Below are positions 6,963 to 6,970 of a DNA stretch of 6,970 bases, piece after piece. The stretch covers positions 1-6,970 of the forward strand of contig JBKJQB010000103.1 of NCBI GenBank assembly GCA_046594105.1, in the 5' to 3' direction. This stretch comes from JBDSGC01 sp046594105. GTDB taxonomy: Bacteria; Acidobacteriota; Thermoanaerobaculia; Gp7-AA8. The position numbers and the translations under genes are program-made. The first letter of the stretch is position 1; every line of letters starts with the position of its first letter. A model generated the notes under the pieces. The model made no database searches. It had not been told where the DNA came from and was given only the letters and a program-made list of their open reading frames with translations.

Positions 6963-6970
6963 GCGGCAGA

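Overview
The window reads as chromosomal DNA from a GC-rich, Gram-negative bacterium. The main content is KDO (lipopolysaccharide inner-core sugar) synthesis. Classical outer-membrane enzymes (KdsA, KdsB) are present. The kdsB-pyrG-kdsA order is familiar from Acidobacteriota and deltaproteobacterial-type genomes. An Acidobacteriota-like source is my best guess, but the sequence alone does not prove it. I see no phage, insertion sequence, CRISPR array, tRNA or rRNA.

Layout, left to right. Positions 1-1686 (minus) hold the first 562 residues of a multi-spanning GT-C-like membrane glycosyltransferase that runs off the left edge. kdsA (1741-2571, minus) follows, then a 284-base gap (2572-2855) with a compound palindromic REP/BIME-like element. 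Next are a small four-helix membrane protein (2856-3278, minus) and pyrG (3282-4931, minus), separated by three bases. A 200-base gap with a C-rich, G-poor transcript segment separates pyrG from kdsB (5132-5851, minus). A divergent plus-strand gene (5850-6887) encodes a membrane-anchored beta-sandwich protein resembling the non-catalytic modules of alpha-L-rhamnosidases. The last 83 bases hold a hairpin and no visible gene.

How the genes fit together: KdsA makes KDO-8-phosphate, KdsB activates KDO with CTP, and PyrG makes the CTP. The membrane glycosyltransferase and the anchored carbohydrate-binding-like protein plausibly act on envelope glycans, but that is inference from context. The KDO genes kdsC and kdsD are not in the window.

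The most interesting signals are regulatory. Four genes (the glycosyltransferase, kdsA, kdsB and the plus-strand gene) have no Shine-Dalgarno sequence but carry a TAnnnT -10-like box 7-11 bases before ATG, suggesting leaderless or near-leaderless mRNAs. pyrG and the small membrane gene instead have good Shine-Dalgarno sequences. kdsB and the divergent gene share a CATG in which their two start codons overlap, and each gene's predicted promoter lies inside the other's coding sequence. I do not see a clear new defence, mobile or biosynthetic system.
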